Shown in pieces: positions 63,643 through 64,000 of a stretch of DNA of 64,000 nucleotides (position 1 is the stretch's first letter; each line of letters begins with the position of its first letter). The stretch is taken from assembly GCF_018139145.2 (NCBI RefSeq), contig NC_059480.1, positions 14,384,428 through 14,448,427 of the forward strand, written 5' to 3'. The DNA is from Gymnogyps californianus. Its lineage: Eukaryota; Chordata; Aves; Accipitriformes; Cathartidae. The translations under genes were made by a program, and so were the position numbers. The notes under the pieces were generated by a model. That model made no database searches. It was not told the DNA's origin and worked only from the letters and a program-made list of their open reading frames with translations.

Positions 63643-64000
63643 CGTTTCCAGCTTCCCTTCAGTTTGACGGTAGAAGATCCTGAGGGTGCTAGAAAAGCCC
63701 TGAATGTGTCCGCAGCAGTGATATCACCTCTGCCACGGCTGAGCAATCTCTCTTGGACAAGTCCATAAGAGGAAGCAGAAGTGACCTTGGAAAGAGCAGC
63801 TGCATGTGAGCATAGAGAGCTCTGAGGTAGCAGTTTATAACTCAAAGCATGAGACCAAGGCATTCTGGATGATACACATGATCCTGTAGGACTAACAGAT
63901 GCAGAAAGACTCCTAGATTTGTCTGCAATTATTTCTGTGCTAGGCTTTCATTTGGAAATCTTGGCCTTAAGAAGACAATGGGATTTTTCCATTCACTTCT

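Larger units (their letters stand above)
56176..64000. other. No gene seen: right-hand non-coding stretch
   Basis: Only short frames (up to 103 codons at 57943-58254), homopolymers at 60.6 and 63.6 kb, and ordinary AT-rich DNA. A GC-richer segment at 63.4-63.9 kb gives two frames of 75 and 87 codons without recognisable content. Confidence 0.6.

Noticed and set aside
1..64000. Bacterial operons, phage, CRISPR, toxin or defence-system genes
   Set aside because: No long open frames, no ribosome-binding-site spacing and no spaced direct repeats; splice-like signals, CR1 and LTR elements show vertebrate nuclear DNA.

Overview
This window looks like gene-poor, AT-rich nuclear DNA of a bird. Three sequence observations support that. 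There is a solo endogenous-retrovirus LTR (3728-4325) of the TGTGCTGGTTTTGGC type that is common in bird genomes. There are three CR1 LINE fragments: a young 5'-truncated 3' end at 47975-48248, a short 3' tail at 45788-45846, and an old decayed antisense copy at 54631-56175. There is also a scatter of very old amniote interspersed-repeat relics built around a TTGACTTCARTGGGA-like core. I see no bacterial-type gene organisation, rRNA, tRNA, CRISPR array, insertion sequence or virus-like gene block.

No protein-coding gene could be identified with confidence. Open frames are short (longest 187 codons) and none matches a family I recognise. On the minus strand several short open segments are bounded by good splice consensus: about 51.2, 49.1, 37.1, 24.4, 21.1, 17.0, 8.2 and 1.5 kb. 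One plus-strand candidate lies at 11.6 kb. Two of the minus-strand ones (51210-51286 and 37086-37140) are phase-compatible neighbours. They could be exons of one long minus-strand gene with large introns, or chance matches; I cannot decide from sequence alone. The window is therefore either intergenic or mostly intronic.

Layout. 1-3.7 kb: AT-rich, one exon candidate, one old repeat relic. 3.7-4.3 kb: solo LTR. 4.3-20 kb: non-coding, with homopolymers, a G4-prone tract at 9.6 kb, a hairpin at 17.7 kb and a 19-C run at 19.4 kb. 20-30 kb: old repeat relic at 20.45 kb, two exon candidates, a G13/polypurine block at 28.1 kb and a repeated GCTTAAT motif cluster at 29.9 kb. 30-45 kb: locally GC-richer segment at 31 kb, CORE-SINE-like relic at 34.8 kb, a cluster of old amniote repeats at 37.3-38.6 kb and another at 43.7 kb. 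45-56 kb: the three CR1 fragments, the longest open frame (49.0-49.6 kb) and an 11-bp perfect hairpin at 54.3 kb. 56-64 kb: nothing but AT-rich single-copy-looking DNA and simple repeats.

I found no convincing novel biological system. The points most worth checking are the set of splice-bounded minus-strand segments, the family of old repeats with the shared core, and the five G/C homopolymers of 12-19 bases.
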